Shown here: piece after piece, positions 21,498-29,737 of the stretch
How positions within the stretch are numbered: position 1 is the first letter of the stretch
How the letters are laid out: each line of letters starts with the position of its first letter
Assembly: GCF_003465825.1 (NCBI RefSeq)
Contig: NZ_QSBV01000002.1
Span: 101,421-165,420 of the forward strand
DNA length: 64,000 nucleotides
Origin: Collinsella sp. AF02-46-1
GTDB lineage: Bacteria; Actinomycetota; Coriobacteriia; Coriobacteriales; Coriobacteriaceae
Reading direction: 5' to 3'
Notes under the pieces: generated by a model
Seen by the model: only the letters and a program-made list of their open reading frames with translations
Databases searched by the model: none
Told to the model about the DNA's origin: nothing
Program-made: the position numbers and the translations under genes

Positions 21498-21698
21498 GGG
21501 ACGGGCTTTCCGCCAGACAGTTGTTGCGGAAAGCCTGTCCCGTTTTGAGTGCTCATTCTGGGGCACAGTTTCCGTTAGACCGCTCAACCGGAAACTGTGC
21601 CCCATTATTTTGCCGAATTCTGGGTCGCGCTTTCCCAGAGGACCCCCTTTGGGAAAGCGCGACCCGTTCTGGACGCAGATTCCGGGACGCACTTTCCG
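21498..21698. repeat. 62-bp-period hairpin array
   Basis: Three complete hairpins start at 21498, 21560 and 21622, exactly 62 bp apart, each with a 15-bp stem, 14-base loop and 18-base spacer. A fourth left arm starts at 21684 on the same register without its partner. The stems are different sequences that share GGGnC...TTTCC; two pair perfectly and one has a single G-T pair. It fills the gap between convergent lacI and aspS. Confidence 0.85.
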
Positions 21699-21742
21699 CG
21701 ACGCCCGGCCATCCCATGCCCCCACAACCTCGGCGCATAAAA

Positions 21743-21773
21743 AACGAGGGAAGGCACACGTCCTTCCCTCGTT
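21743..21773 (-). terminator. Terminator after aspS
   Basis: Twelve-base-pair stem AACGAGGGAAGG/CCTTCCCTCGTT with a 7-base loop, followed on the minus strand by TTTTTT. Confidence 0.9.
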
Positions 21774-21796
21774 GCAAGCAATTTGTGGCCGCTTGC

Positions 21797-23584
21797 CTAC
21801 ATCAAGCGCAGGCTGACGTCCTTGAGCTGGGCGCCGGAAACGGCACTCGGGGCGCCCGACATGAGGTCGGAGCCGCTGGCCGTCTTGGGGAACGCCATGA
21901 CGTCGCGGATGGAGTCGGAGCCGGTGAGCAGCATGCACACGCGGTCCAGGCCCAGGGCAAAGCCGCCCATCGGGGGCGCACCAAACTTGAGAGCCTCCAT
22001 GAGGAAGCCGAACTGCGACTCGGCGCGCTCCTCGGTAAAGCCTAGGAGCTTGAGCATGGACATCTGCATTTCGGCGTTGTGGATACGCATACCGCCGCCG
22101 CCGGCCTCAAAGCCGTCCATGACAAAGTCGTAGGTGCAGGAACCGGCTGCCAGCGGGTCGGCCTCGATCTTGGCGATGTCGGTCTCGGTCGGCAGGGTGA
22201 AGGGCTGGTGCTCGGCAGCATAGGCCTTGCGATCCTCGTCCCAGTGGAACAGCGGGAAGTTGACGACCCACAGGAAGTCGTGGCCCTCGCGCTTGACCTC
22301 GAGCGCATTGGCCATGTGGGAACGCATGCCGCCCAGGATCTCGTCGGAGAGCAGGCGCGGGCCGGCGGCGAACATCACAAGGTCGCCGGGCTCGACGTCC
22401 ATGCGCTCGCGCAGGGCAGCCATCTCCTCGTCCGAGAAGAACTTGACGATGGGGCTGTTGATGGAGCCGTCCTCGCGGAAGGCGATCCAGGCAAGGCCCT
22501 TGGCGCCAAACGTGGAGGCCACGCCGGCGAGCTTGTCGATCTTGGCGCGAGCCCAGGCACCGGCACCCTTGGCGTTGATGGCCTTGACGACAGAGCCCTC
22601 CTCGTTTGCAGCAGTCGCAAAGACCTTGAACTTGGAGTTGGCGAAGATGTCGGTCAGGTCGACCAAGTGCATGCCATAGCGGGTATCGGGCTTGTCGGAG
22701 CCATAGGTGTCCATGGCCTCCCAGTAGTTCATGCGACGCAGCGGCGTGGGCATCTCGACACCCATGCGGCCGAAGGCATCGGCAAGAACCTCTTCGAGCG
22801 CGCTCATAACGTCGTTCTGGTCCACGAAGGACATCTCGATATCGACCTGGGTGAACTCGGGCTGACGGTCGGCACGCAAGTCCTCGTCGCGGAAGCACTT
22901 GGCAACCTGATAGTAGCGCTCGACGCCACCGACCATAAGCAGCTGCTTCAGGAGCTGCGGGGACTGCGGCAGGGCGTAGAAGTTGCCCGGCTGGATGCGG
23001 CTGGGGACGATGAAGTCGCGGGCGCCCTCGGGCGTGGACTTGAACAGGGAGGGCGTCTCGACCTCCATGAACTCACGGTTGTGCAGCGCCTCGCGAATGG
23101 CAAAGGTAAAGTCGGAGCGCAGCTTGAGGTTGGCCATCATCTCGGGACGACGAAGGTCCAGATAGCGATAGCGCAGGCGGGTGTCCTCGCTGGTCTCGAT
23201 GCCGTCCTCGATCTGGAACGGCGGGGTGACGGACGTGTTGAGCACCTCGGCGTGGTCGGTCAGGACCTCGATCTCGCCGGTGGCGAGCTTGGTGTTGGTG
23301 GTCTCCTCGCCACGGGCGCGCACGACGCCGTGAATCTTGATGGGCCACTCGGGACGCATGGTCTCGGCGATCTTAAAGGCGTCGCCGTCGGAGTGCTCGG
23401 GGTCGAAGGTGAGCTGCGTGATGCCCTCACGGTCGCGAAGGTCGCAGAAGATAAGGCCGCCGTGGTCGCGGCGACGGCTCACCCAACCGGTGAGGGTGAC
23501 CTCTTCGCCCACGTTCTCGAAGCGAAGCTCGCCGCAGGTACGGGTGTGCATGGAATGCTCATCGATGGGACGGGTCTGGCTCAT
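21797..23584 (-). CDS. aspS: Aspartyl-tRNA synthetase
   Basis: Class II synthetase of bacterial size, 595 residues. The N-terminal OB fold covers about 1-110; motif 2 is FRDEDLRADRQPEFTQ (about 220), the GAD insertion lies in the middle, and motif 3 is near the C-terminus (ALGLDRVCMLL). ATG at 23584 follows AAAGGAGG. Single-gene unit on the minus strand ending at a strong terminator. Whether it also charges tRNA-Asn cannot be decided here. Confidence 0.97.
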   Translation of the reverse strand: MSQTRPIDEHSMHTRTCGELRFENVGEEVTLTGWVSRRRDHGGLIFCDLRDREGITQLTFDPEHSDGDAFKIAETMRPEWPIKIHGVVRARGEETTNTKLATGEIEVLTDHAEVLNTSVTPPFQIEDGIETSEDTRLRYRYLDLRRPEMMANLKLRSDFTFAIREALHNREFMEVETPSLFKSTPEGARDFIVPSRIQPGNFYALPQSPQLLKQLLMVGGVERYYQVAKCFRDEDLRADRQPEFTQVDIEMSFVDQNDVMSALEEVLADAFGRMGVEMPTPLRRMNYWEAMDTYGSDKPDTRYGMHLVDLTDIFANSKFKVFATAANEEGSVVKAINAKGAGAWARAKIDKLAGVASTFGAKGLAWIAFREDGSINSPIVKFFSDEEMAALRERMDVEPGDLVMFAAGPRLLSDEILGGMRSHMANALEVKREGHDFLWVVNFPLFHWDEDRKAYAAEHQPFTLPTETDIAKIEADPLAAGSCTYDFVMDGFEAGGGGMRIHNAEMQMSMLKLLGFTEERAESQFGFLMEALKFGAPPMGGFALGLDRVCMLLTGSDSIRDVMAFPKTASGSDLMSGAPSAVSGAQLKDVSLRLM

Positions 23585-23840
23585 ACCAGTGATCCTCCTT
23601 TATGGATCTGTGCCGCCCCGTGTCGTTCCGGGCGGCGTCGTACAGATTTGCCCAGCCTGCGTAAACCGCGCAGCCAGACATGGCGTTCTATCTTATCGCA
23701 CTCGCGTCGATGTGCCGCGAAAAAGTGGCTCCTGCCCAAAGACTTGACGGAGACGAAACAATTGACGCGCCGCGACACCCGCCCGCGCTCGTCACGTGCG
23801 ACAATATGCCCCAATAAAACAGCACTCGGAAAGGCCCGCC

Positions 23841-24476
23841 ATGACTGCACGCCTCATCGTTATGGATATCGACTCCACGCTCATCAACCAGGAGGTCATC
23901 GACCTGTTGGGCGAAGAGGCCGGCGTGGGCGAGCAGGTGGCACAGATCACCGAACGCGCCATGCGCGGCGAGCTTGACTTTAAGCAGGCGCTCGAGGAGC
24001 GCGTGGGGCTGCTCGCCGGCCTGGACGAGAGCGTGTTCGAGCGCACCTTTGAGCGCGTGTCATTTACCTCCGGCGCGTTGGAGCTTGTGCGCTCGGCGCA
24101 CAGCAAGGGCTGGAAGGTCGGCGTGGTGAGCGGCGGCTTCCACGAGGTCGCCGACAAGATCGTGGCCGCTGCGGGCATCGATTTTTGCCTGGCCAATCGT
24201 CTGGAGGTCGTGGACGGCAAGCTCACCGGCAAGCTGGCGGCAGACATTGTGACCAAGGAGTCCAAGCTCGTTCAGCTGCTGGACTGGGCAGTCGAGTGCG
24301 GTGTCGACATGGCCCATACCGTCGCGATCGGCGACGGCGCCAACGACATCCCCATGATTCAGGCCGCGGGCACGGGCATCGCGTTTTGTGCCAAGCCCAA
24401 GACGCGCGAGGCCGCCCCGTTTGCCATCGACGAGCGCAATCTGATGCTCGCCATGGACATCATCCTGCGCGACTAG
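23841..24476 (+). CDS. serB: Phosphoserine phosphatase SerB
   Basis: HAD-superfamily enzyme that hydrolyses phosphoserine in serine synthesis. 211 residues with motif I DIDSTL (about 8-13, nucleophile Asp), VVSGGF (motif II), and GDGANDIPM (motif III/IV). ATG at 23841 is preferred over an upstream in-frame ATG because GGAAAGG precedes it and the catalytic motif then begins at the usual position. It lacks an N-terminal ACT domain. Neighbours do not include serA or serC. Confidence 0.92.
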   Translation: MTARLIVMDIDSTLINQEVIDLLGEEAGVGEQVAQITERAMRGELDFKQALEERVGLLAGLDESVFERTFERVSFTSGALELVRSAHSKGWKVGVVSGGFHEVADKIVAAAGIDFCLANRLEVVDGKLTGKLAADIVTKESKLVQLLDWAVECGVDMAHTVAIGDGANDIPMIQAAGTGIAFCAKPKTREAAPFAIDERNLMLAMDIILRD

Positions 24477-24512
24477 CCAATCCGTCTAGCAATTGAATCA
24501 GTCTGTCCTATA

Positions 24513-24546
24513 GTTTCCGAACAATTCTGTCTTAGTGTTCGGAAAC
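24513..24546. promoter_or_regulatory. Perfect 11-bp inverted repeat upstream of larB
   Basis: GTTTCCGAACA and TGTTCGGAAAC arms with a 12-base spacer, 45 bp upstream of the larB start. The wide palindrome suits a TetR-type or other dimeric regulator; a TetR-type gene closes the operon. Confidence 0.55.
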
Positions 24547-24590
24547 ATACCCTTTGAGTGCTAAACTTTGCGCCGTCGAAGGGAACATAT

Positions 24591-25373
24591 ATGGATAAGC
24601 GAGATCTAGAGCAGCTGCTGAGCGATGTTGCCGGCGGAGCAGTCACCCCTGCCGACGCCCTCACGCGCATCCAGACGGCTCCGACCGCCGATTTGGGCTT
24701 TGCGCAGCTAGACCTTTCGCGCGGGGTGCGCCAGGGAGCCGGCGAAGTTGTCTACGGCGCCGGTAAAACCGCCGAGCAAATTGCCGCCATTATCAAAGCA
24801 TTACTCGATGCCGGCCAGGAGCGCATCCTGGTCACGCGCCTGGACGACGAAAAGGCAGCCCGCACCTCGGAGCTCCTCGGCAACGGCATCGACCTGGGAT
24901 ATGTCCCGGACGCCCAGCTCGCCCTGGTGGGTGGCAAGCCCTCCCCCAACGGCAACGGACGCATCGTCGTCGCCTGCGCCGGCACGAGCGACCTGCCCGT
25001 TGCCGAGGAAGCCGCGTTGACGGCCGAGTTCTACGGCAACGAGGTCGATCGCCTCTACGACGTGGGTGTCGCCGGCCTGCACCGCCTGCTCGCTCATGCT
25101 GAGGAACTTGCCCAGGCGCAGGTGGTCATCGCCATCGCCGGCATGGAGGGCGCCCTGGCGAGCGTCATCGGAGGCCTTGTGAGCTGTCCGGTCATCGCCG
25201 TCCCCACCAGCGTGGGCTATGGCGCGAACTTTGGCGGCATGGCCGCACTGCTCGCCATGCTCAACTCCTGCGCCAGCGGCGTTTCGGTCGTCAATATCGA
25301 CAACGGCTTTGGCGCCGCCTATCAGGCAAGTCTTATCAATCATCTGAGCGCCGGCACGTCCTGCGCCCGCTAA
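24591..25373 (+). CDS. larB: Pyridinium-3,5-biscarboxylic acid mononucleotide synthase LarB
   Basis: 260-residue LarB, which carboxylates and hydrolyses nicotinic acid adenine dinucleotide in the first step of nickel-pincer cofactor synthesis. The C-terminal PurE-like domain shows the family stretch GMEGALASVIGGL and PTSVGYGANFGG; the N-terminus has the LarB opening MDKRDLEQLLSDVAGG. ATG at 24591 follows GAAGGG. First gene of larB-larC-tetR, 10 bp before larC. Confidence 0.94.
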   Translation: MDKRDLEQLLSDVAGGAVTPADALTRIQTAPTADLGFAQLDLSRGVRQGAGEVVYGAGKTAEQIAAIIKALLDAGQERILVTRLDDEKAARTSELLGNGIDLGYVPDAQLALVGGKPSPNGNGRIVVACAGTSDLPVAEEAALTAEFYGNEVDRLYDVGVAGLHRLLAHAEELAQAQVVIAIAGMEGALASVIGGLVSCPVIAVPTSVGYGANFGGMAALLAMLNSCASGVSVVNIDNGFGAAYQASLINHLSAGTSCAR

Positions 25374-25383
25374 GGAGCATTTC

Positions 25384-26301
25384 ATGTCCAACCATCAGCA
25401 CACGCTTATCATCGACGGCACCTCGGGCATCAGCGGCGACATGACCGTCGCGGCCCTGCTCGACCTGGGCGCCAGCGAGGAGCATCTGCGCGACCAGCTC
25501 GCCACGCTGCCGGTCGACGGCTTTGAGATTGCCGTTACACGCGCAAACAAGCATGGCATCGACACCTGCGACTTTGACGTTCAGCTGGCAGAGGAGCTCG
25601 AGAACCACGACCACGACATGGCCTGGCTCTACGGTAACGAAGCAGCTGCCGAGCACACACATGAGCATGAGCACTACCATCATAATCATGGCGAGCATGA
25701 ACACGAGCACTGCCACGAGCATGACCATGAGGCCCACGGTCATGGCCACGAGGGTCACCATCACGCCCACGGCCATCACCACCGTTCTTTGGCGGACGTC
25801 ACCGCCATCATCGATGGCTCGCAGCTAAGCGATGGCGCCAAGCGTCGCGCGATCGCCATCTTTACCGCGCTCGCCGCCGCCGAGGCCAAGGCCCACGGCA
25901 AAACGCCCAAGACCGTCATGTTCCACGAGGTGGGCGCCGTCGACTCCATCGTCGACGTCTGCTCTGTCGCCATCTGCCTCGATGACCTTGGTATTGAGGA
26001 CATCGTGGTCGAGTCGCTCTCCGAGGGTCACGGTACCATCCGCTGTGCCCACGGTCTCATGCCCATTCCCGTCCCCGCTGTCGTCAACCTGTGCCAGGCG
26101 GGCAATATCGCCCTCACGCCCGCACCGGTCGCCGGCGAGCTCGTGACGCCCACGGGTGCCGCCATCGTCGCCGCACTGCGCACGTCCGAGCACCTGCCAG
26201 CCCGCTACCGCATCGAGGCCGTCGGCTACGGCGCTGGCAAGCGCCCCTACGAGGGCTGCTCTGGCACGCTCCGTTGCCTGCTTGTTCACGTGGATGCATA
26301 G
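25384..26301 (+). CDS. larC: LarC, N-terminal (LarC1) part only, with His-rich insert
   Basis: LarC inserts nickel into the pincer cofactor. This 305-residue protein has the LarC1 opening (IDGTSGISGDMTVAALLDLG) and closing segment (YGAGKRPYEGCSGTLRCLL), with a strongly His-rich loop (about 80-137; dozens of His and Glu) likely to hold nickel. Full LarC is usually about 390-420 residues, with a C-terminal LarC2 domain that binds CTP. Here the gene stops and a TetR-type gene begins two bases later, so no LarC2 reading frame follows by frameshift. LarC2 and LarE would have to be encoded elsewhere. Confidence 0.88.
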   Translation: MSNHQHTLIIDGTSGISGDMTVAALLDLGASEEHLRDQLATLPVDGFEIAVTRANKHGIDTCDFDVQLAEELENHDHDMAWLYGNEAAAEHTHEHEHYHHNHGEHEHEHCHEHDHEAHGHGHEGHHHAHGHHHRSLADVTAIIDGSQLSDGAKRRAIAIFTALAAAEAKAHGKTPKTVMFHEVGAVDSIVDVCSVAICLDDLGIEDIVVESLSEGHGTIRCAHGLMPIPVPAVVNLCQAGNIALTPAPVAGELVTPTGAAIVAALRTSEHLPARYRIEAVGYGAGKRPYEGCSGTLRCLLVHVDA

Positions 26302-26303
26302 CT

Positions 26304-26843
26304 ATGGATGCCCGCAAGGCAAAAAGCCGCGCCGCCATCGTCGCGGCGTTCTCCGAGCTGCTGCGCGAAGAGGACTACGGCAAGATCACCGTCGGCGACA
26401 TCATCGCTCGCGCCCATGTGGGTCGGGCCACGTTCTACGGCCTCTTCAAGAGCAAAGATGACCTACTGTCCGAACTCGTGAGCGACATCTGCACCCACGC
26501 CCTCGACGACGATGGCACACCGCTCGATGATCCGCTCGTACAAGTCGAGCATATCCTCAACAACCTCTGGGAACGCCGCCAGGGCGTACGAGCCCTCGTA
26601 GCCGGCGCCGGTTCACGCGTCTTCGCCGACTGCTTACGCAAGACCATCATGTCACGAGCAGCCGGAACCGTCCCCACCGACCCAAACGGCCCCGCCGCCA
26701 CCATGGACCGAAGCTTCCTCCTCCACCACATAGCCTCAAGCTTCGTAGGAATGGTCCAATGGTGGGCCTGGCACAACTTCCAAGCCCCAAAAGAGGACGT
26801 AGCCAAAGACTACCTATCAGCCATTAAGCCCCTCTTCAACTAA
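26304..26843 (+). CDS. TetR/AcrR-family transcriptional regulator
   Basis: 179-residue protein with a TetR helix-turn-helix (ITVGDIIARAHVGRATFYGLFKSKDDLL, about 26-53) and a C-terminal ligand domain ending YLSAIKPLFN. Its start lies two bases after the larC stop, so it is the last gene of the lar operon and may be its regulator. The target could be the inverted repeat upstream of larB. The ligand is unknown. Confidence 0.88.
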   Translation: MDARKAKSRAAIVAAFSELLREEDYGKITVGDIIARAHVGRATFYGLFKSKDDLLSELVSDICTHALDDDGTPLDDPLVQVEHILNNLWERRQGVRALVAGAGSRVFADCLRKTIMSRAAGTVPTDPNGPAATMDRSFLLHHIASSFVGMVQWWAWHNFQAPKEDVAKDYLSAIKPLFN

Positions 26844-27004
26844 GTAAGAAGCTCATCCCAAAGCATCACCCCAACCCAGGGCGCCACGCATCCCAAAGTG
26901 TCAACAACAGCCCAGCGCCCCTATCAGCAACAAGCCCCTCCCATCCAAATTCAGATTTATATGTTGGGTTGCTTGTTCCAACGCGACTAAAATCCCGCAG
27001 CTGG

Positions 27005-27119
27005 CCGCATGGGGTAACTTCCCAGCGCATTCCGCAGGACGCAAAAAGGCTCGCCGCACGAAGTGCGCAGCGAGCCTTTTTGCATGTCCGAGGACGCGCT
27101 GGGAAGTTACCCCATGCGG
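27005..27119. repeat. Large tiered hairpin, family copy A
   Basis: Perfect 24-bp outer arms (27005-27028, 27096-27119), then a GGAC/GTCC tier, a perfect 14-bp tier (27041-27054, 27070-27083) and a CGCAC-GAA-GTGCG tip. It lies between convergent tetR and larD and could end both transcripts. A second family member with different arms is at 29587-29713. Nothing else is seen in 26844-27145. Confidence 0.85.
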
Positions 27120-27145
27120 ACGGCGGACAACTATGTAGCCTCAGA

Positions 27146-27877
27146 CTAGAACATGCCCAAGAAACCATGCACAAACAGCGCGGCCACAATAGCACCGACA
27201 AACGGCGCGATGCCAGGAACAAGCAGACCATACTTCCAGTTGTTGTCAGCCTTGTTCTTGATCGGTAGCACCTGATAGGCCATGCGGGGACCAAGGTCGC
27301 GTGCCTGGTTCATGGCGAAGCCGGTGATGCCGCCCATGCCCATGCCAACGGCCCAGACAATCAGGCCGACGCAGATGGCGAGCATCAAAACGTTCTCGCC
27401 AGCACGGCTAGCAGCAGCAAGGATGGCGCTAATGAACACGAAGGTGCAGATGGCCTCGCAGAAGAAGTTGCGGGCATAGTTCGTACCCTCGGTGGTGGGG
27501 TTGGTCGAGAAGATGTTGCGCTGGGCAATGGGGTCGACGACGCCCTCGGAAGCCTTGAACTCATCGGCATACATAAACCAAGCGATCACGGCACCCACAA
27601 AGCCGCCGAGCATATCGGCAAGCATGAAGGGGATGCAGTTGCCCCACGGCACCAGGCCGACGATGCACTGGGCAAGCACCATGGCGGGGTTCATGCACAC
27701 GGCGCCGCCAAAGATAAACAGGCAGGCCGAGATACCAAAAGACCAGGTGGTGATGGCAAACATATGACCAGAGCCCTGATACTTGGTGCCCTTGAGCACG
27801 GTATCGCAGTGCACGCCCACGCCAAAGACGATCATGAGGGCCGTCGCGCCGAATTCGCAGAGGAGTTTGGTAAGCAT
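27146..27877 (-). CDS. larD: Aquaglyceroporin-type lactate channel LarD-like
   Basis: 243-residue MIP-family channel with six hydrophobic segments. The first NPA motif is present (CMNPAMVLAQ, near 63); the second reads MNQARDLGPR, with Gln in place of Pro. In Lactiplantibacillus plantarum the lar operon encodes LarD, which moves lactic acid. Here the gene lies 49 bp after larA on the same strand, supporting that role over a glycerol facilitator, which it also resembles. Confidence 0.85.
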   Translation of the reverse strand: MLTKLLCEFGATALMIVFGVGVHCDTVLKGTKYQGSGHMFAITTWSFGISACLFIFGGAVCMNPAMVLAQCIVGLVPWGNCIPFMLADMLGGFVGAVIAWFMYADEFKASEGVVDPIAQRNIFSTNPTTEGTNYARNFFCEAICTFVFISAILAAASRAGENVLMLAICVGLIVWAVGMGMGGITGFAMNQARDLGPRMAYQVLPIKNKADNNWKYGLLVPGIAPFVGAIVAALFVHGFLGMF

Positions 27878-27926
27878 AAAACCTTATCTTTCTTGTCGGT
27901 TATAAACGATTCGTTTGGGCCACGCA

Positions 27927-29204
27927 CTAGTGCTGCGCGACGACAACGCCCAGGCCATCGGGAATGACGGCAACCTTGGCATCGGCACCCTTCATCTCAA
28001 AGGCGAGCTTGAGCGCCTCCTCGATAGTGTTGACCGGCGTCATGTGCATATCCTTGAGCATCTGGTGATCGCACAGGTCGGTGACCATGATCACGGGGTG
28101 ATGCGCCAGGATGCGGGCAAAGATCTGGCTCGTCCACTGGTCGGGCAGGGTCTCGTCCTTGGGACGGTCGATGCAGGCGCGCTCAAACTCTGCCGGATCG
28201 TTGTCGGCGATGTTGTGATAGAAGCCCTCGCCACCGTGACCGTCGGCACAACCGGCGACATCGATGATCACACCGCCCTCGGGAAGCGTGGCCTCGGCAG
28301 CGCACATGCCCTTCACGGCCTGATAGATGTTCTGGTCGAGCGGGTAACCACCGTTGGTAGTGATGGCAATCTCGCACTCGACGGGCTCAACGCCGGCAAG
28401 GCTCTTCACGAAGTCGCAGCCGGCCTCGTGCGCCTTGTGGATGTCGCCGGCAAAGGAGCCAATGACCTCGTGCTTGCCGTTGAGCACCACGTTGAGCACA
28501 AAGGCAAGGTGAGCCATCTCGGCAGCGGCAAACATATCCTCGCTCACGTGGTTGTGGCACAGGTTGCCGGCACGCGAGTGGGAATCGTTCACAAACTGAC
28601 CGTTGTGGTTGTACATGATGGTCTTGTAGCTGGCGATGCCAGGCAGGACGGACTTGCGGCTACCAGAGAAACCGGCAAAGAAGTGCGGCTCAATGAAGCC
28701 CTCTGCAAGCAGCAGGTCGCAATCGGCAGCGATCTTGTTGATAATGCACTCGCCACCAGAAGGCAGGGTGCCGATCTTTTTCATCATGCTGTCGTCAGTT
28801 GCGACGTGCATGACGATTTCCTCGTTGGCAACGATCTCCTCGCCATACTTGTTGACGAGCTCCTCGTGCGTCGACGGACGGTGCATGCCCGTAGCAACCA
28901 GAATACGCACACGGGCCTCGGGCGCAGCGGCATGAATGTGATGCAGCAGAATAGGCATCGTCACACGCGAGGGAACGGGACGCGTATGATCGGAGCTAAT
29001 GATGACGATGTCCTTTTTGCCAGCACAAAGCTCCTCGAGCGAAGGCGAGCCATAAGGGTTGGCAAGCGACTCCTCTACCAGCTCTTCCTGCGATTTCGTA
29101 GTCTTAAACTCGTTTTGGTGACCTTCCATCACACCCGCGAAGTTCTTATCCTCGAGTTCCAGATGCAACGTCTTGTGGTCAAACGGCAGTTCACATTCAA
29201 ACAA
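27927..29204 (-). CDS. larA: Lactate racemase LarA (nickel-pincer enzyme)
   Basis: Interconverts D- and L-lactate with a nickel-pincer nucleotide. Starting at the TTG at 29204 (AGGAAGAGGG upstream) gives 425 residues and places His108 (TGMH), His174 (IEPH), Lys184 (GSRK, cofactor-binding) and His200 (MYNH) at the same numbers as in the L. plantarum enzyme, strong support for this start. In-frame ATGs further upstream lie in intergenic sequence. It forms a two-gene unit with larD and is convergent with the larB-larC operon. A related nickel-pincer racemase or epimerase of other substrate is possible. Confidence 0.93.
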   Translation of the reverse strand: MFECELPFDHKTLHLELEDKNFAGVMEGHQNEFKTTKSQEELVEESLANPYGSPSLEELCAGKKDIVIISSDHTRPVPSRVTMPILLHHIHAAAPEARVRILVATGMHRPSTHEELVNKYGEEIVANEEIVMHVATDDSMMKKIGTLPSGGECIINKIAADCDLLLAEGFIEPHFFAGFSGSRKSVLPGIASYKTIMYNHNGQFVNDSHSRAGNLCHNHVSEDMFAAAEMAHLAFVLNVVLNGKHEVIGSFAGDIHKAHEAGCDFVKSLAGVEPVECEIAITTNGGYPLDQNIYQAVKGMCAAEATLPEGGVIIDVAGCADGHGGEGFYHNIADNDPAEFERACIDRPKDETLPDQWTSQIFARILAHHPVIMVTDLCDHQMLKDMHMTPVNTIEEALKLAFEMKGADAKVAVIPDGLGVVVAQH

Positions 29205-29333
29205 TGACGAGCGCCCTCTTCCTTTCAACTGACACACTAGATAAACCGTTGGAAGGATACGCCGCTCACCGAAAAACACCACCGTCCACCGACTCATTAA
29301 CACAACGTTCATATTTGACCCACAACAAAACAA

Positions 29334-29357
29334 CCGCGATCCCAAACGGGACCGCGG
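29334..29357. other. GC hairpin upstream of larA
   Basis: CCGCGATCCC and GGGACCGCGG pair with one mismatch around an AAAC loop; the minus strand continues T-rich. It could be an attenuator in the larA leader or the end of ppc read-through. Confidence 0.5.
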
Positions 29358-29419
29358 CCGCTACAGTCGTAAGTCAAGAAGCGCCACATGCATCTCAATC
29401 CCGATCGATAAGACGCGAG

Positions 29420-29580
29420 GCGCGAAGCGCGCCTTATTCCCTTCAGCTTTAATCCCAGAAGACCGAGGACGAAGGGACCCGACGGGTTTCCCTCTGAATG
29501 CATTCCGCAGCACGAAGCCCCATCAAAGTGCGCGAAGCGCGCCATCTTTTCCCCAGCCAGTAATCCTCCGAAGACCGGAC
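29420..29580. repeat. Two related degenerate modules upstream of the hairpin
   Basis: Modules at 29420-29470 and 29530-29580 each open with GCGCGAAGCGCGCC and share TAATCC and GAAGACCG. Between them are fragments (ATTCCGCAG, GCACGAAG) similar to the joints of the tiered hairpin family, so this looks like decayed repeat material. No gene is seen in 29205-29737. Confidence 0.5.
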
Positions 29581-29586
29581 ATCGCA

Positions 29587-29713
29587 GGGGCCGCCATATG
29601 TTTACTTTCCGGCGCACTCCACAGGACGCAAGAAGCCCTCGCCGCACGAAGTGCGCAGCGAGGGCTTCTTGCATGTCCGAGGACGCGCCGGAAAGTAAAC
29701 ATACGGCGGCCCC
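29587..29713. repeat. Large tiered hairpin, family copy B
   Basis: 29-base outer arms (29587-29615, 29685-29713) pair at 28 positions, with the same inner joints as copy A (ACAGGACGCA, CGCACGAAGTGCGCAG, ATGTCCGAGGACGC) but different stem sequences. It lies directly downstream of ppc and may terminate it. Confidence 0.85.
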
Positions 29714-29737
29714 GGACAGCGACTACAGGGCTATCGA

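Noticed and set aside
29205..29345. Longer N-terminus for LarA using upstream ATG codons
   Set aside because: The TTG at 29204 gives catalytic residues numbered exactly as in the characterised enzyme, and the upstream extension lies over a hairpin with no family similarity.
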